Assembly (NCBI GenBank): GCA_963556195.1
Contig: OY744537.1
Location: 17,472,774-17,536,773 of the forward strand
Source of the DNA: Sepiola atlantica
Lineage: Eukaryota > Mollusca > Cephalopoda > Sepiida > Sepiolidae
Length of the DNA: 64,000 bases
Direction: 5' to 3'
Of this stretch, positions 34,060-45,856 are shown in pieces. The translations under genes were made by a program, and so were the position numbers. Below the pieces are notes generated by a model. That model had not been told where the DNA came from, did no database searches, and saw only the letters and a list, made by a program, of their open reading frames with translations. How positions within the stretch are numbered: the stretch's first letter is position 1; the number at the start of each line of letters is the position of its first letter.

Positions 34060-34330
34060 AAGTTCAACGACGAGAGGACTTCAACCTTTACTCACTGGAG
34101 CGTAGGAGGCTGCATGATGACCTCATCTTCACCTTGAACATCAGGTGCGACAACTATAATGTGCCGCGTGACTTCTTCTTCACACCAGTTCCGCAGAAAG
34201 GCCTTTGTGGAAACTTGCAGAAGATTTATTTCAGACATTTTCACCTGAATCTACAGAAGGCTTTTTTTTTTTCGATTCAGGTCACTGAGCCATGAAACAA
34301 GCTGCCGGGAACCATGGTCAGCCCGCAGAT
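34060..34330 (+). pseudogene. LINE ORF2 C-terminal remnant
   Basis: The plus strand encodes LYSLERRRLHDDLIFTLNIR, FFFTPVPQKGLCGNLQKIYF and HFHLNLQKAFFSIQVTEP, then NKLPGTMVSPQMSRRFKVTI. 'SLERRRL..DL' and 'FF..R....WN.LP' are hallmarks of the C-terminal end of APE-type LINE ORF2 proteins. It is truncated at the 5' side; one stop lies between VTEP and NKLP. Confidence 0.8.
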
Positions 34331-35044
34331 GTCCAGACGGTTCAAGGTGACCATTGATCTTCGGATGATTACGCCTGTATATAACCCTCAGCCTCTTTCA
34401 AAACTCGCTTTTACCTGGCTCTAGTTCTGTGCTAATCTGTTACCAACATATTTTGAATTGAATTGAAAATGCTATTCTAAACTTAAGTGTGACAGACGGA
34501 CTAATAGACACGTTGAATATTAGTGCACCAGAAATGTCACCTGACATGAATAAAACATAATTGACACAGATACGCACCTGGCTGGAAGAAGCAAAACACA
34601 GTTGATTGACATGGAAACACAACTCTTCAGAAATAAAATATTAGTCTTTATCCACAAAGGTTAGTTGCAGAAGGGAATACTCCATCGCTAAATAAACACT
34701 CTTGGGCGTGGTTATATTGACATTGTAGACGAAATCCCAGAATGGGCGTTCACAGGTGGATGTGTGAGTGTCCCAATTTATTATATAAACTAACCCGGAT
34801 TTGAGACCGAGAGTCGACTGGCGATCGGGTTTAAGAAAAACACTCTGTTAATTCTTTTCTCACTTACCCCCCCCCTTCCTTCCTTGTTCATCTTCAGCAA
34901 CAATAAAGATAAATCATTTTATTTTTCGTTATTCTTTTAAGCACAGCAGAAATACAACAGAGTCTCAGATGCATCCATTCAATCCTAACGTTTTGTGATT
35001 AAAATGCTATTTCAAACTAAAGGGTGACAGACTGACGGTCCAAG

Positions 35045-35048
<4 letters not shown>

Positions 35049-35101
<53 letters not shown>
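35049..35101. repeat. (AT)n microsatellite
   Basis: About 50 bp of AT repeats with one GT interruption near the end. Confidence 0.97.
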
Positions 35102-35102
<1 letters not shown>

Positions 35103-35179
35103 CATTATTTTTAATTTCCTTTCTTTTCTTTTCTTCCCCATTTCATTCTTCCCAAATATGATCTGAGGTAAAGATGAGA

Positions 35180-35345
35180 TCTCAGTTTCTAACAGCTGTT
35201 GATCGATAACATCGACATGCCAGTGTCGCGGATTATGTACATGTCTGTATAAATAAAAATAATCATATATTTGATATTGAGCACTTTTTATAAGCCCGGT
35301 TAAAATTCTTTGGATTCCTATTCTGTGGATGTTTACCTTGCCTGG
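35180..35345 (+). repeat. Dispersed (AT)n-associated repeat, copy 1
   Basis: It contains GATCGATAACATCGACATGC, TGTACATGTCTGTATAAATA and GAGCACTTTTTATAAGCCCG, all of which recur in the arms and outer flank of the 38.6-40.5 kb inverted repeat. An (AT)n tract follows directly. AATAAA-like motifs occur in the middle. Confidence 0.75.
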
Positions 35346-35346
35346 A

Positions 35347-35348
<2 letters not shown>

Positions 35349-35439
<91 letters not shown>
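35349..35439. repeat. (AT)n(GA)n microsatellite
   Basis: About 64 bp AT then about 26 bp GA. Confidence 0.97.
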
Positions 35440-35445
<6 letters not shown>

Positions 35446-35519
35446 AATTAATTAATTTATAAACCAATTTTGTTGTATACATACATTATAATTAATTTAC
35501 AAATTAATTTTTTGTTACA

Positions 35520-35595
35520 AAAGTTAGACATGGACGCACGTTTCTGGCTATAAGCCGTCATCAGCATGCCTCCCAGAGCAGAGATCGAACCTTCG

Positions 35596-35597
<2 letters not shown>
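35520..35597 (-). mobile_element. tRNA-derived SINE fragment
   Basis: Minus strand GAAGGTTCGATCTCTG is a Pol III box B, followed by AGCCAGAAACGTGCGTCCAT, both shared with 37,818-37,939. The box A side is replaced by an (AT)n tract. Confidence 0.6.

Positions 35598-35658
<61 letters not shown>
35598..35658. repeat. (AT)n microsatellite
   Basis: About 60 bp of pure AT repeats. Confidence 0.97.
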
Positions 35659-35659
<1 letters not shown>

Positions 35660-35699
35660 GAGATAGAGCAATAGTACAAGTAGATAGTGATGAGAATAA

Positions 35700-36543
35700 G
35701 AAATGTGAAATGTGATAGATGAAGTATTTATTAAATCATACAAAAGTTAGTGAGTGAAAAAAACTGCCGAACAAAACCATTTCAAGTGCTTAGGGAAAAG
35801 CAGAAAGCAAATAGCAAGTCAGACTTTACTTCCCGCCATCTTAAATGAATTCGGAACAAAATAATGATTCACTCTATTTCTACAATAAGACGTCTTTTTC
35901 TTTGTTCCTTTCTTCTTTGTATACCGATTGATACGTTTTCCTTCTTTCTTTTCCTTTTTTTTTCAAACTTTCCAGTTTTAGACGTTTTCTTTCTTTTTTT
36001 TAACTTCACCGATTGAGACGTTATTTTATATGAATGCAAATATTAGCGCGAACACTGGCGAAGCATAATTTTTTACGAATGTTCTACACTTGTTACCATA
36101 TAAAACATATTGCACGCCAATAGAGTATCTTAACGATCTACCATGAGTTGTGTGGTTTTAATGTCAGCATTTATGTGGAAATACACACAGCTATATTCAC
36201 ACAAACATATACACATGTTTTGTTTTTTTTTGTATAAATATTGATGGGACGTGTATCATTATACCTAGTTAAGAGGGAAGAGTGTCGCAAACAAAATTGA
36301 CGTAAGACCCATCCATTTTCGGTCCTTAGAGTACAACTTAGCCAGTCTGTTTGTAAACTCGGTACTGACGTCATCACTTTGATTTGAGGGCAACGTGTTC
36401 TTTGTTATGTTGTAAAGGAGTGCTCAAGTCCGGATATAACGTTAACGAAATGTTTCTGATATAAGAGTCAACTTGACACGCTGTGAGTTCTGGTATTTCC
36501 ACTTGAACTTGGTACATACGGAACGATCTGTTCATAATGACAG

Positions 36544-36545
<2 letters not shown>
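35700..36545. other. Unassigned AT-rich DNA
   Basis: Pyrimidine-rich runs near 35,895-36,005; no gene or recognised element. Confidence 0.55.

Positions 36546-36620
<75 letters not shown>
36546..36620. repeat. (AT)n microsatellite
   Basis: About 75 bp of pure AT repeats. Confidence 0.97.
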
Positions 36621-36626
<6 letters not shown>

Positions 36627-37066
36627 GCTAATACTTTTTGTACAATAAATCTTTTGTGAAAGAAAAAAGAAAACTCCTAAGCAGTAAATACTATTTTTAG
36701 TCAAGTGGATTCTGGATCGAATTGGCAAAACCCATCAACTTCCTTTACCAAAGATTTTACTCAAAGAGTAATTTAGTTTCTATTCTCAGTCAAGTGCCGA
36801 TATTGGTAACTTGAGTGCTATAAAGAATAGTTATAGTGAATAATTAATTTAATTAATATCTTTCTTTCTTCTTTTCTTTTTTTTTTGTAAAGTTAAGAAT
36901 TGGGCTGAAGTTAAGAGAAAGTCCTTTTCTATTTTTATAACAGTTCATGCTTATATTCTCAGTTCTATGAGACTATCCTTCCAGACTAAAGACATTTTTA
37001 TATGTAAGTGTTACCACTATGTATCCGTTCCCACTGCAGCAAGGTTAGACATGAAGTCTCCATTCG

Positions 37067-37068
<2 letters not shown>

Positions 37069-37132
<64 letters not shown>
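37069..37132. repeat. (AT)n microsatellite at left edge of a MITE
   Basis: About 62 bp of AT repeats; the MITE terminal repeat begins at its end. Confidence 0.96.
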
Positions 37133-37134
<2 letters not shown>

Positions 37135-37507
37135 AAATAAGGGTCCTATCTTTAAATTTGAATAACTTGAATTTGAATAACTTCCACAAAATAAAAGTTA
37201 AACTCACCAAACTTTATGTGTGTGTAGACTGACCCTTCCGAGATTTTTTGAAATAAACAAAACAAATTTTAGCCGAAAAACACTTCTTAAAACTTACAAA
37301 AACTAAAGTATTGTTTTTTACACTGTTTTGAGTTTTTTAAGCAAAAATAATGTTTTCTAAATGAGGGTACGTTCCTTAGGGCTAATACGGCTCATGCTTG
37401 CTTCGGAAGGGGTCCTTTACTTATTCTAAAAAAAAAATTTTTTTTAAATCAATAAATAAAAAAGTTATGAATTTTTAAAAATAGGACCCTTATTTTTGCC
37501 CACCTTG
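37133..37507. mobile_element. Tc1/mariner-type MITE inserted in (TA)n
   Basis: The right end on the minus strand is CAAGGTGGGCAAAAATAAGG followed by GTCCTATTTTTAAA; the left end reads CAAAATAAGGGTCCTATCTT, so it is the same terminal repeat lacking its outermost ~9 bp. Both ends abut long TA tracts, consistent with TA target choice. The ~375-bp interior has no coding capacity. Confidence 0.7.
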
Positions 37508-37631
<124 letters not shown>

Positions 37632-37817
37632 CGGAAAAATACGTCTTATGAAGTTAAGGGCGACTAATAATGCAATTTTCTGCATCTTAATCACTTAGGA
37701 AATCGAAATAATAGTAAGCAAAATAACAACGAACGCTACAATCACCAATAAAAATAATTACATAAAAATACATTAAATATTTAGGTGATAAAAATCGTAC
37801 ATATTTACATATTTCTA

Positions 37818-37937
37818 GACGGAGCGTCTTGGTCCAGTAGTAGAACGCTGGACTACAGACATCAATATCGAAGGTTCGATCTCTGTCTAAGTTAGCCAGA
37901 AACACGTGTCCATGGATTACTTTTAAAATCAATAAAA

Positions 37938-37939
<2 letters not shown>
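37818..37939 (+). mobile_element. tRNA-derived SINE
   Basis: Box A-like TGGTCCAGTAGTAGAACGC and box B-like GGTTCGATCTC lie about 45 bp apart, as in a tRNA. The following tail (AGCCAGAAACACGTGTCCAT) is not tRNA and recurs at 35,520-35,597. It ends near an (AT)n tract at 37,940-37,978. A functional tRNA is unlikely because the acceptor stem does not pair convincingly. Confidence 0.6.
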
Positions 37940-37980
<41 letters not shown>

Positions 37981-38299
37981 TGGTATTACCTAACACTCGT
38001 CAGTATGGATGACGTAACTGTACCGTCGGTCGGACGATTCGAAGTACAGATCCGAGTATTTTGAACCCTAGCTTCTTACTGCGAGGCCGTCGTAATGATC
38101 ACACTTTCAAATGCGAGAGAGATAAGTCTTGTATGTTTTAATTGTGAATACAAGTAATGAGACCCAGACAGTGTTCCTATCTACCTAAAGGGAGATAACT
38201 CGCAACGTGGCGAAATTTGAATCTTCAATATCTTTCAAAGTTTTTGACTTTACAGAGCTTAATAATTATTTTATCTACAGCTCTTCAGTGCGGTTAGAC

Positions 38300-38374
38300 A
38301 AGCAATTGCCGCAAGCCAGGATTGAAACTCGACCGTCTAGACGACAGTCGGTGCTTTTAACCACTTGGCTGCTG
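38300..38374 (-). mobile_element. tRNA-like SINE head
   Basis: Minus strand GCAGCCAAGTGGTTAAAAGC (box A) and GTCGAGTTTCAATCCTGG (box B) have tRNA spacing. The box B carries a mismatch. Best taken as a SINE head or tRNA pseudogene. Confidence 0.5.
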
Positions 38375-38478
38375 AAAGTAAACGAAACATTGTCAAATGC
38401 CAAAAGCTCCATTTATTTATACAAAGAATAGTGCGTTATATGCTAGTGACAGTTGACGATTTCACTTACCATAAGATA

Positions 38479-38479
<1 letters not shown>

Positions 38480-38571
<92 letters not shown>
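38480..38571. repeat. (AT)n microsatellite
   Basis: About 90 bp of pure AT repeats, left outer flank of the large inverted repeat. Confidence 0.97.
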
Positions 38572-38574
<3 letters not shown>

Positions 38575-38650
38575 ATCCACAGGGTAGAAATCCAAAGGGA
38601 ATCAAACCGGGTTTATAAAAGAGTGCTCAATAAAAATATAGAGCTGTATT

Positions 38651-39071
38651 GTGAATGCTTTTATTCAAACATGTACAAGGTCTGCTACACTGGCATGTCG
38701 ATGTTATCGATCTACAGCTCTCAAGAGCTGAGGTCTCATCAGGCAGAAAATTGTTTTTTGATTCAACTGGTTGCTGAATTCCAGGGAGAATGAAGTCAAG
38801 CAAAAAAGAAGAGGAGAAAGAAATAAAAGTCATGTGACCGATTTTAAAATATGATTGCCGTTAGAAATTACTATTTTCTTATTTTTATCTTTTATATATT
38901 TTATATATATATATCCAACGCTGAGCTGGGGTAGAAAGGGGGGGGGGGCGAGGAAAAGAAAAAGAAAAGAGAAGGGGAAAGAGATACAATTGCTGTCAGA
39001 AAAGTTTAATTTACAGCTATTTATATTTTTATTTTGTATTTTTATCCAACGCTTAGTTAGGGGGGGGGGCG
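38651..39071 (-). repeat. Left arm of a large, nearly perfect inverted repeat
   Basis: From GTGAATGCTTTTATTCAAAC to CCAACGCTTAGTTAGGGG. It is the reverse complement of 40,037-40,463 with essentially no substitutions visible; the differences I see are in G/C-run lengths. It includes the dispersed repeat seen at 35,180 and a purine-rich block (GAGGAAAAGAAAAAG). Confidence 0.96.
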
Positions 39072-40036
39072 TGTGTGCGCTCAACATCCAGCTCACAAAA
39101 CTACTTATTACCAAAACCAATTTTTAAATATTTAAATAATTATATACTGATCACTTTAATCAAAATTACTGGCCCCCACCATTTCTAATCCCCCCCCCCT
39201 TCATAGACCATAACTTGCGTTAACAATTTTAACTAGAACACCTTACCACTAATACTATAACAGGTGTTAACCCCACCATTAATAATAGGATCACAACGAA
39301 TAATAAAATTTATTTATCTATACCACTGAAATTAATCGATATATAAATTCCATTAAAAATAAAAGCAATTACCAGTATGTTTTATTAATCCATCACTAAC
39401 TATTATTTATAATCGAAATACATTTATTCATACTCCAAAATAATTAAAACTAAATATAATAGTATAATCCATCAATATCAATGTCATAAACTTATATACG
39501 ATCCTTACCAAGAATAATTCCCAATATATTTTAACTCATTAGTACCTAGAACTAACCTACTAATATTACTGCCAATAATCCATATATGAATCTTACTAAA
39601 AATAAAGACAATTACCATTATGTTTTATTAATTAACTGATAAATATTATTTAAAATACATTTAACTATCCATCAAAATAATCAAAATTAAATGCCAATTG
39701 ATCAAAATATAACAACATAATTTATTAACAATAAGGCCATAAATCCATCAATGAGTTTAAACTAAAATATCCCCGTAAGCTGGGTGTAATGTAATTGTTA
39801 TATGTCTGCATTGACAGGAAGCAGACACGACAAATTTGAAACCCCCCCTCCCCCTCTTTCTTCATCTTCTCTTTCGCTCTTGTTTAATCTCCCCCCGACC
39901 CCCCTCTTTATCCAGCCCAGCGCTGAATAAAAATAAATATGAATTTAACTCAAAACCATTCCCGCAACAAATCCTAAATGGCTATAGACATCCACACCTA
40001 ACACCCCTCAACCCCTTTCTCTTTCTTTTTCTTCCA
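39072..40036. other. Spacer of the large inverted repeat
   Basis: AT-rich DNA with diverged ~250-bp tandem units (CAATTACCAGTATGTTTTAT near 39,370 echoed by CAATTACCATTATGTTTTAT near 39,610). Near 39,840-39,930 lies a diverged further unit of the CCCAGC..CTGGATAAA motif found in the arms. No gene seen. Confidence 0.75.
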
Positions 40037-40601
<565 letters not shown>

Positions 40602-41062
40602 ATGGTAGGTAGGTAGGTAGAAGTACAATAGTACATTAATAATAGTAATAGTATAGTTTCAGCTTCAAATAGACAGATACCAAATCTTCATTATCAACAA
40701 ACGTTGGTCAACTTACATTTAGTATAATAATATATGTACGTACGTATGTATGTATGTATGTATCTGACCGTATGAAGAGATCTTAAATTCTTTGATCTTA
40801 TATACAATAAAGTTAGTTTTTTTAATTGATTCACAGTGATTTAAATTGAGTTCACTTGTTATTTTCCTACACGCACAGGGGAATAAGGCAATTTCAATTT
40901 TTGGCTAATCGTATAAATTTAGATTTTTAGATTTCTGTTTACTTTTTTTGAACTTCTAATTTTAACCATGATATATTAGCACTCATTCAAAAGAATGGAT
41001 GTAATGCTTTTAATCACTTTCTAAGATTCTTTTTGCCTGCCTTGAGCAAAATTTTAACTTTT

Positions 41063-41115
41063 AGCTGGGATTGAACACTAATCCTTAGGACTAGTAGGAT
41101 AATAGCCAACTGCCT
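41063..41115 (-). mobile_element. tRNA-like SINE head fragment
   Basis: Minus strand GGCAGTTGGCTATTATCC and GTGTTCAATCCCAGC resemble box A and box B regions with short spacing. Confidence 0.35.
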
Positions 41116-41617
41116 AAGAAAAAAAAGAAAAACAAAACAAAACAAAAAAGGATAAAAACTCATATTATATTTTGGTTATGTAGTTAAACTAACCTGCTCA
41201 ATACTTTTTCGGACCCTAAAGTCGTTTTGTAGTTTGGCATGGGAGATAACTCGATATGGACAATATGGCTTTGATCTTATACCAGAACGAGGCTTGATTA
41301 CTAAAATCAAAGATGTCCGACCTGTAAATAATCAATTTGAACTGTTGGCACGTGTAGCGCGAAAGATGACTTGTTCTTAAAGGCAAATTGTATAAATGTG
41401 TATCCGTTTTTTTTTTCTTGCATTCCTGAAGATTCAATTTTGTCTGTAAAATTCAAACTTTGTTGATTGCATATCTCCAATGAGGAAACGGCTGTAGAAA
41501 ATTGAGAATAAAACCACTTTGTTTGATCCGATTTTTTTAGCCTTGTTGGAAACGAAATCAATTTACTACTAAAATTCTGTGGATCTTGTTTGTTATCTTG
41601 TCCTCGTGCACATTGGA

Positions 41618-41787
41618 TGACGTCATCAAAATGATGATATCACAAAATGATAACGTCACTAAAGAATGACGTCATCCATTAAAACAGAAATGAGAGATGA
41701 CCGGGCACAGTGGATAACATCATAAAATGATGACGTCATAATTCTATGATGTCATTCATTAAAATAGAGGTAGGAGTATTGATGTCA
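41618..41787. promoter_or_regulatory. Cluster of TGACGTCA (CRE-type) palindromes
   Basis: Perfect TGACGTCA at 41,618-41,625, 41,667-41,674 and 41,731-41,738, with variants TAACGTCA (41,651) and TGATGTCA (41,747 and 41,780). TGACGTCA is the binding site of CREB/ATF bZIP factors. The spacing suggests decayed tandem duplication in a repeat; a regulatory role is only a possibility. Confidence 0.55.
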
Positions 41788-41829
41788 TCTATAAACTCAA
41801 GGAGAGAGGGGGGGAAGAGATTATTTATT

Positions 41830-41868
41830 TAAGCGACCCCTGACCCGAAGCATCACGGGCCGTCTACT
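41830..41868 (+). mobile_element. Possible Helitron 3' terminus
   Basis: ACCCGAAGCATCACGGGCC can form a short hairpin and is followed by GTCTACTAG. The base after CTAG is A, not the expected T, so this is weaker than the other Helitron ends. Confidence 0.35.
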
Positions 41869-42149
41869 AGACGAACGTCTAGACCCTTGGGGATCTAGTA
41901 TTATATAAGGCTAATAAGCGACAGTGTCAAGATTCAGCATGTGATAACTTATTTATGATATCAGGAATGTGAATCTCACACAAAATTTCATGTTCAATAA
42001 TTTTAAATTATTCAGTCTGTCTTCTCTTATTGGTGGTCTCTCTGCAATTTTGATTCTCTTTAATTTGGAAAAAAAAATTCTCTGCTACAATTGGCCACCA
42101 TAAATAAGTAATACATGTATACAGCGATTTTTACATTTGGAAAAATTGT

Positions 42150-42955
42150 TAACAGATGTCATCATCATCATCATCGTCATCATCATCATCGTCATCATCA
42201 TCTTTGGTTTAACGTCCGTTTTATATGCTGGCATGCGCCTGACGGCTTTAAGAAATTGACTTACAAACTAACCTATCTCTGACCAGGTCTTTATTTATCC
42301 CTCTTTTTCTCAAGTCTATCTTTATCACTTCCTCCCATGTTTTCCTTCGGCCTTCCCCTGTGAACTGAACCTGCTACCTCAACTGTTCTACTAACCCAAG
42401 AAATCTCATCCATTCTTTCAGCGTGGCCATACCATCGAAGTCTCCTGTTCTGCACACATCTCCCAATACTGTCCAGATTTAATCTTTCTCTGAGGTCATC
42501 AGATCTAAGCCTGTCCTTAACACTTACATTACACATCCATTGTATCATTCTCATATCATTTCTCTCCCGGCAACGCATGTTCTCAGCCCTCACTAGTCAG
42601 GTTTTATTTCCATACATAATCACACTGCATACACATGCCTGATTTGACTCTTCCCTTGGTCGACAGTAGTAACACTCTGCTAGTCAGTAATGACAGAAGT
42701 TCCTTGAACTTACTCCATCCACTCCTAACTTTTGCAATCACACTAGCACCTACTCCACCCTATGCTCCAATGGTATCACCAAGATAACAAAAGTTCTCGA
42801 CAACCTTAATAGCTTCACCATCCAGACATGCTTTCTCCACATTTGAGTTCTCATCCATCTCCATTGTAATTGCAAGACGTCTTTTGTGGGATCTCTTCGA
42901 GATGCAATTTTGAGTAATGCTGAAAAGTGAATCAAATCTTGACAAAGACACTCAT
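42150..42955 (-). pseudogene. LINE ORF2 C-terminal remnant with (CAT)n-type 3' end
   Basis: On the minus strand CLDGEAIKVVENFCYLGDTI is followed, after a frameshift, by MRAENMRCRERNDMRMIQWM and CVQNRRLRWYGHAERMD with GRPKE, the typical post-RT C-terminal region of a widespread invertebrate LINE group ('RRNDARMIRWMC..L..RLRWFGHVERM..GRP'). The 3' end at about 42,160-42,222 carries GGTTTAACGTCCGTTTT (in plus) and (CAT/CGT)n, a motif I associate with cephalopod repeats. It ends next to the U2-SINE at 42,964. Confidence 0.82.
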
Positions 42956-42963
42956 CTAAGTAT

Positions 42964-43318
42964 TATTTACTCCTCTCCAGGAGTTAGGCACAAGGCCAGT
43001 TTTATCCTACTCCCACAAGTAAGATGTGACCCAAGGTCGGGTCGGAAAGTGGGGGTTGAAAAGCCAGCGCCCGAGAGGTGAGCACTCTGACCATCAAAAA
43101 TTGCCTGGGCAGCCCCGTCGGCATTCCCCGGTAGGGGCGCCTCAGACAGTAAGCAATTAACTTACTCCTCCCCAAAGAGGGGAGGCAAAGCCTGGGAGGG
43201 TGGACCTCCTAGAACTGCACAGGACAATCCCATAGACCGGCGTAAATCAAGCCCCGAAGGCCAAGACAATACCAGTCCATGGGGTGTAGTATCCATCGGA
43301 ACAGATACTACACTTTGA
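42964..43318 (-). mobile_element. U2-SINE copy 7 (both optional modules)
   Basis: Minus strand: U2 head from GATCAAAGTGTAGTATC, hairpin module present (TTACGCCGGTCTATGGG region), core, optional GGTCAGAGTGCTCACCTCTC module, and 3' end CTCCTGGAGAGGAGTAAATA. An 8-bp ATCTAAGT occurs at both ends (left near 42,956, right near 43,317) and is a possible target-site duplication, although part of it overlaps the head. Confidence 0.93.
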
Positions 43319-43920
43319 TCTAAGTTAACAGGATATAATGAAACAAGATTTTGTTTTGCTTGAACGTGTGACCGCTGAAAGCGTGCGGCTTGAGGTGGAA
43401 GCGACATCTACCAATATACAAATCCAGAACTGGTTGCATGTAATGCCATATCAATAAATTCCGGTGGTATCGTGAGGTACAACCAGAGAACCCTGTGTGT
43501 ATAACAAAAAATAACTGATCAGCATTAATGACTGAGTAAATCGTTTTTTTTTTGTGTCTCTTTCTTTGATGAATAACACAACATAAAACCCGCTCATTCA
43601 CTCATTCTCGATATCACTGTCGAATTCAATTACACTTAACGACAACAACGAGCATAATTACCGTTATTAAAAGTAATATCCGACAAAAAAAGACAATTAT
43701 TACAGGAAAAGAGGGAGGTGGGTAGCTGTAGGCCATGATAATTTGCATTGGTCGTCAGCATTAGTAAAACGATTCTTAATCCTGGGCATGAAAGAAAGTG
43801 AATGAGGCAAAGAGGAAAGAACAAAAAAATGTTAGAAAAAAGTGTTATTCTATGAGACGTTAGTGCCAGCGGATCACATGGTGCATGTGTGTATAACAAA
43901 GTTTACTTTTGTGCCCTGCC

Positions 43921-43921
43921 C

Positions 43922-43961
<40 letters not shown>

Positions 43962-43975
43962 TTTTTCTTTCTTTA
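43921..43975. repeat. (CTTT)n microsatellite
   Basis: About eleven CTTT units with one T-run. Confidence 0.96.
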
Positions 43976-44017
43976 TCGGGGTTGTGTCCCAATGAATTAA
44001 TACAAAATTGTTGTCTG

Positions 44018-44062
44018 AAATAAGCAAAATATTGTAAGATATATTTCATGTATTGTTTATCC

Positions 44063-44149
<87 letters not shown>

Positions 44150-44590
44150 GAGAGATTTTTCACTTATAAAATAGATCATTCAGTGAAGACCGGGGTTGTT
44201 CCAATAAAAACAAGCTCGATGATACTCGATTACAGAGTACAGAGCATTTATATGCGATTTTATGAAGGCTTACCAAAGCATTCCTTTCAGGACACTAATG
44301 ATCACCATTAAAGATATTTTTTCTTACAAATATTATTTATTCAAATTAAATGTTTTTTCCTACGCGTGTATCACTACCAAGCAGGTACTTGCTTGGCAGA
44401 TCATCAGGGAAATTAAATATCTGGAATAAGGGTTTCAACTGCCGACAATACACAATGTGGCGTTGCAATAGTTGAGGTCACTTAAGAAAAGAAGAGGAAA
44501 AAATAAAAATAAAAGTTAAAATTAAAAAACAAGAAAAGACAACGATAAAAAAAGAAAGTCCTAGAAAATGTCTTAGAAAAGTAGCTCGTG

Positions 44591-44644
<54 letters not shown>

Positions 44645-44950
44645 TGTGCAACTGTCTTTTTTCTTCTTAATTATCGCCAATTTTCTTTTTCTTCCTTCTC
44701 CTCCTTTTCTTACCCTTCCATCCCCTTTTCCTCCTCCACCTTCTTCTTCTTCTTCTTCTTCTTCTTCTTCTTCTTCTTCTTCTTCTTCTTCTTCTTCTTC
44801 TTCTTCCCTATCGCCAATCCCTTTACTTCACTGAAAGTAAAAAAATTATCTCTTCACTCGTCTCTTTCCTTAGGTTTTATACTCTCTCTCCTTCCCATAA
44901 TTCGTCACTTCCCCAACCTACCTTTGTCTATTTTAATAGATTCCTCATAA
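44018..44950 (+). repeat. Dispersed repeat with (CTT)n, interrupted copy
   Basis: Flanking sequence (AAAATATTGTAAGATATATT at 44,026; TTCCCATAATTCGTCA near 44,893) matches the copy at 52,345-52,640. Between ATTGTTTATC and GCAACTGTCTTTT this copy holds about 580 extra bp bounded by (CT)n (44,062-44,131) and (AT)n (44,593-44,642). A (CTT)n tract lies at 44,739-44,806. Confidence 0.75.
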
Positions 44951-45082
44951 AAGAAAACTATTTGTATCATGGCAGATGTTTTCATCAACTGAACGGGCCA
45001 ACCTCAAATCCAAAACATACCAAGGCATCTTATCAACTATCAGGTTGCTAAACGATTGCACTCCAGTCACCAAATCTCTACT

Positions 45083-45856
45083 TCATTGAGTCATGCAACT
45101 CGCGTTCACCGAAAACTTTTCCCCATTTAGGATCTTTACTGACTCTTCCTCGTTGTTACTTGTTGATGCCTTTCTCGGGTGCCTCCACTCATAAGTAAAA
45201 ATCGTCTTTCTCTCTCTGACCTTAGGCGACATGTTATACCAAAATGTCGCTTTTACTGGCAATATTTCTCCTCTCTCCTCTATTGTTTTCAGACTCCGAT
45301 AATGTTGCTCTGCTTTTTCATTTCTCACTGGGCTGTATGTTCTTATCTTCCATTTTTTAAACATCTTTTGGAGGAGTTCTGAGTGAAAAACTGCACCATT
45401 ATCCATCACCACATCCACTACTAGACTTCTCCAGTTCTTCTAGAACCACAACCACAGTTTTCGCACATATTTCCTTCCATATCACAAGTCGCCCAAGTCT
45501 ACGATCAATCATTGACAAGTATGCACCCCCACGACGTTAATGTGTTATGTCACTAGCTAATCTTGCTTAATTGTGTATAGTCCATGGTGTGCTGTAGTCC
45601 TGATTTCACCAGGATCATGTATGCTTGGGATAGGGTCAATCGATTTACATCTGACACAGTTTCATACTAGCCTCTGGACTTCATCCCTTCTTACAAGCGG
45701 GTTGATTTTACATACCAAATATAGAATTCTGTCTACTCTCATATGATGCATAACATGTAATTCTTCTAGGTTTCCATTTCCGAGACAACTTACTGAAACT
45801 CATTCTTAATGGTTAACAACTTCTTTGTTGATTTGTGTTTGTGCATCAGCCGTATC
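45083..45856 (-). pseudogene. Ty3/Gypsy element 3: integrase remnant
   Basis: The minus strand reads, in order, NTADAQTQINKEV (RNase H end), ELHVMHHMRVDRILYLVCKI and NCVRCKSIDPIPS (HHCC zinc-binding domain), ASDITH and AYLSMIDRRLGRLVIWKEI (core start with the first Asp), then MDVVMDNGAVFHSELLQKMF (second Asp) and KAEQHYRSLKTIEERGEILP (candidate catalytic Glu). Integrase joins the element's DNA to the genome. Stops and frameshifts make it inactive. It is close in sequence to element 2, so both are probably the same Gypsy clade. Confidence 0.85.

Noticed and set aside
37818..37890. Functional tRNA gene
   Set aside because: Box A and B motifs are present, but there is no convincing acceptor stem, and the downstream sequence is shared with another copy, as in a SINE.
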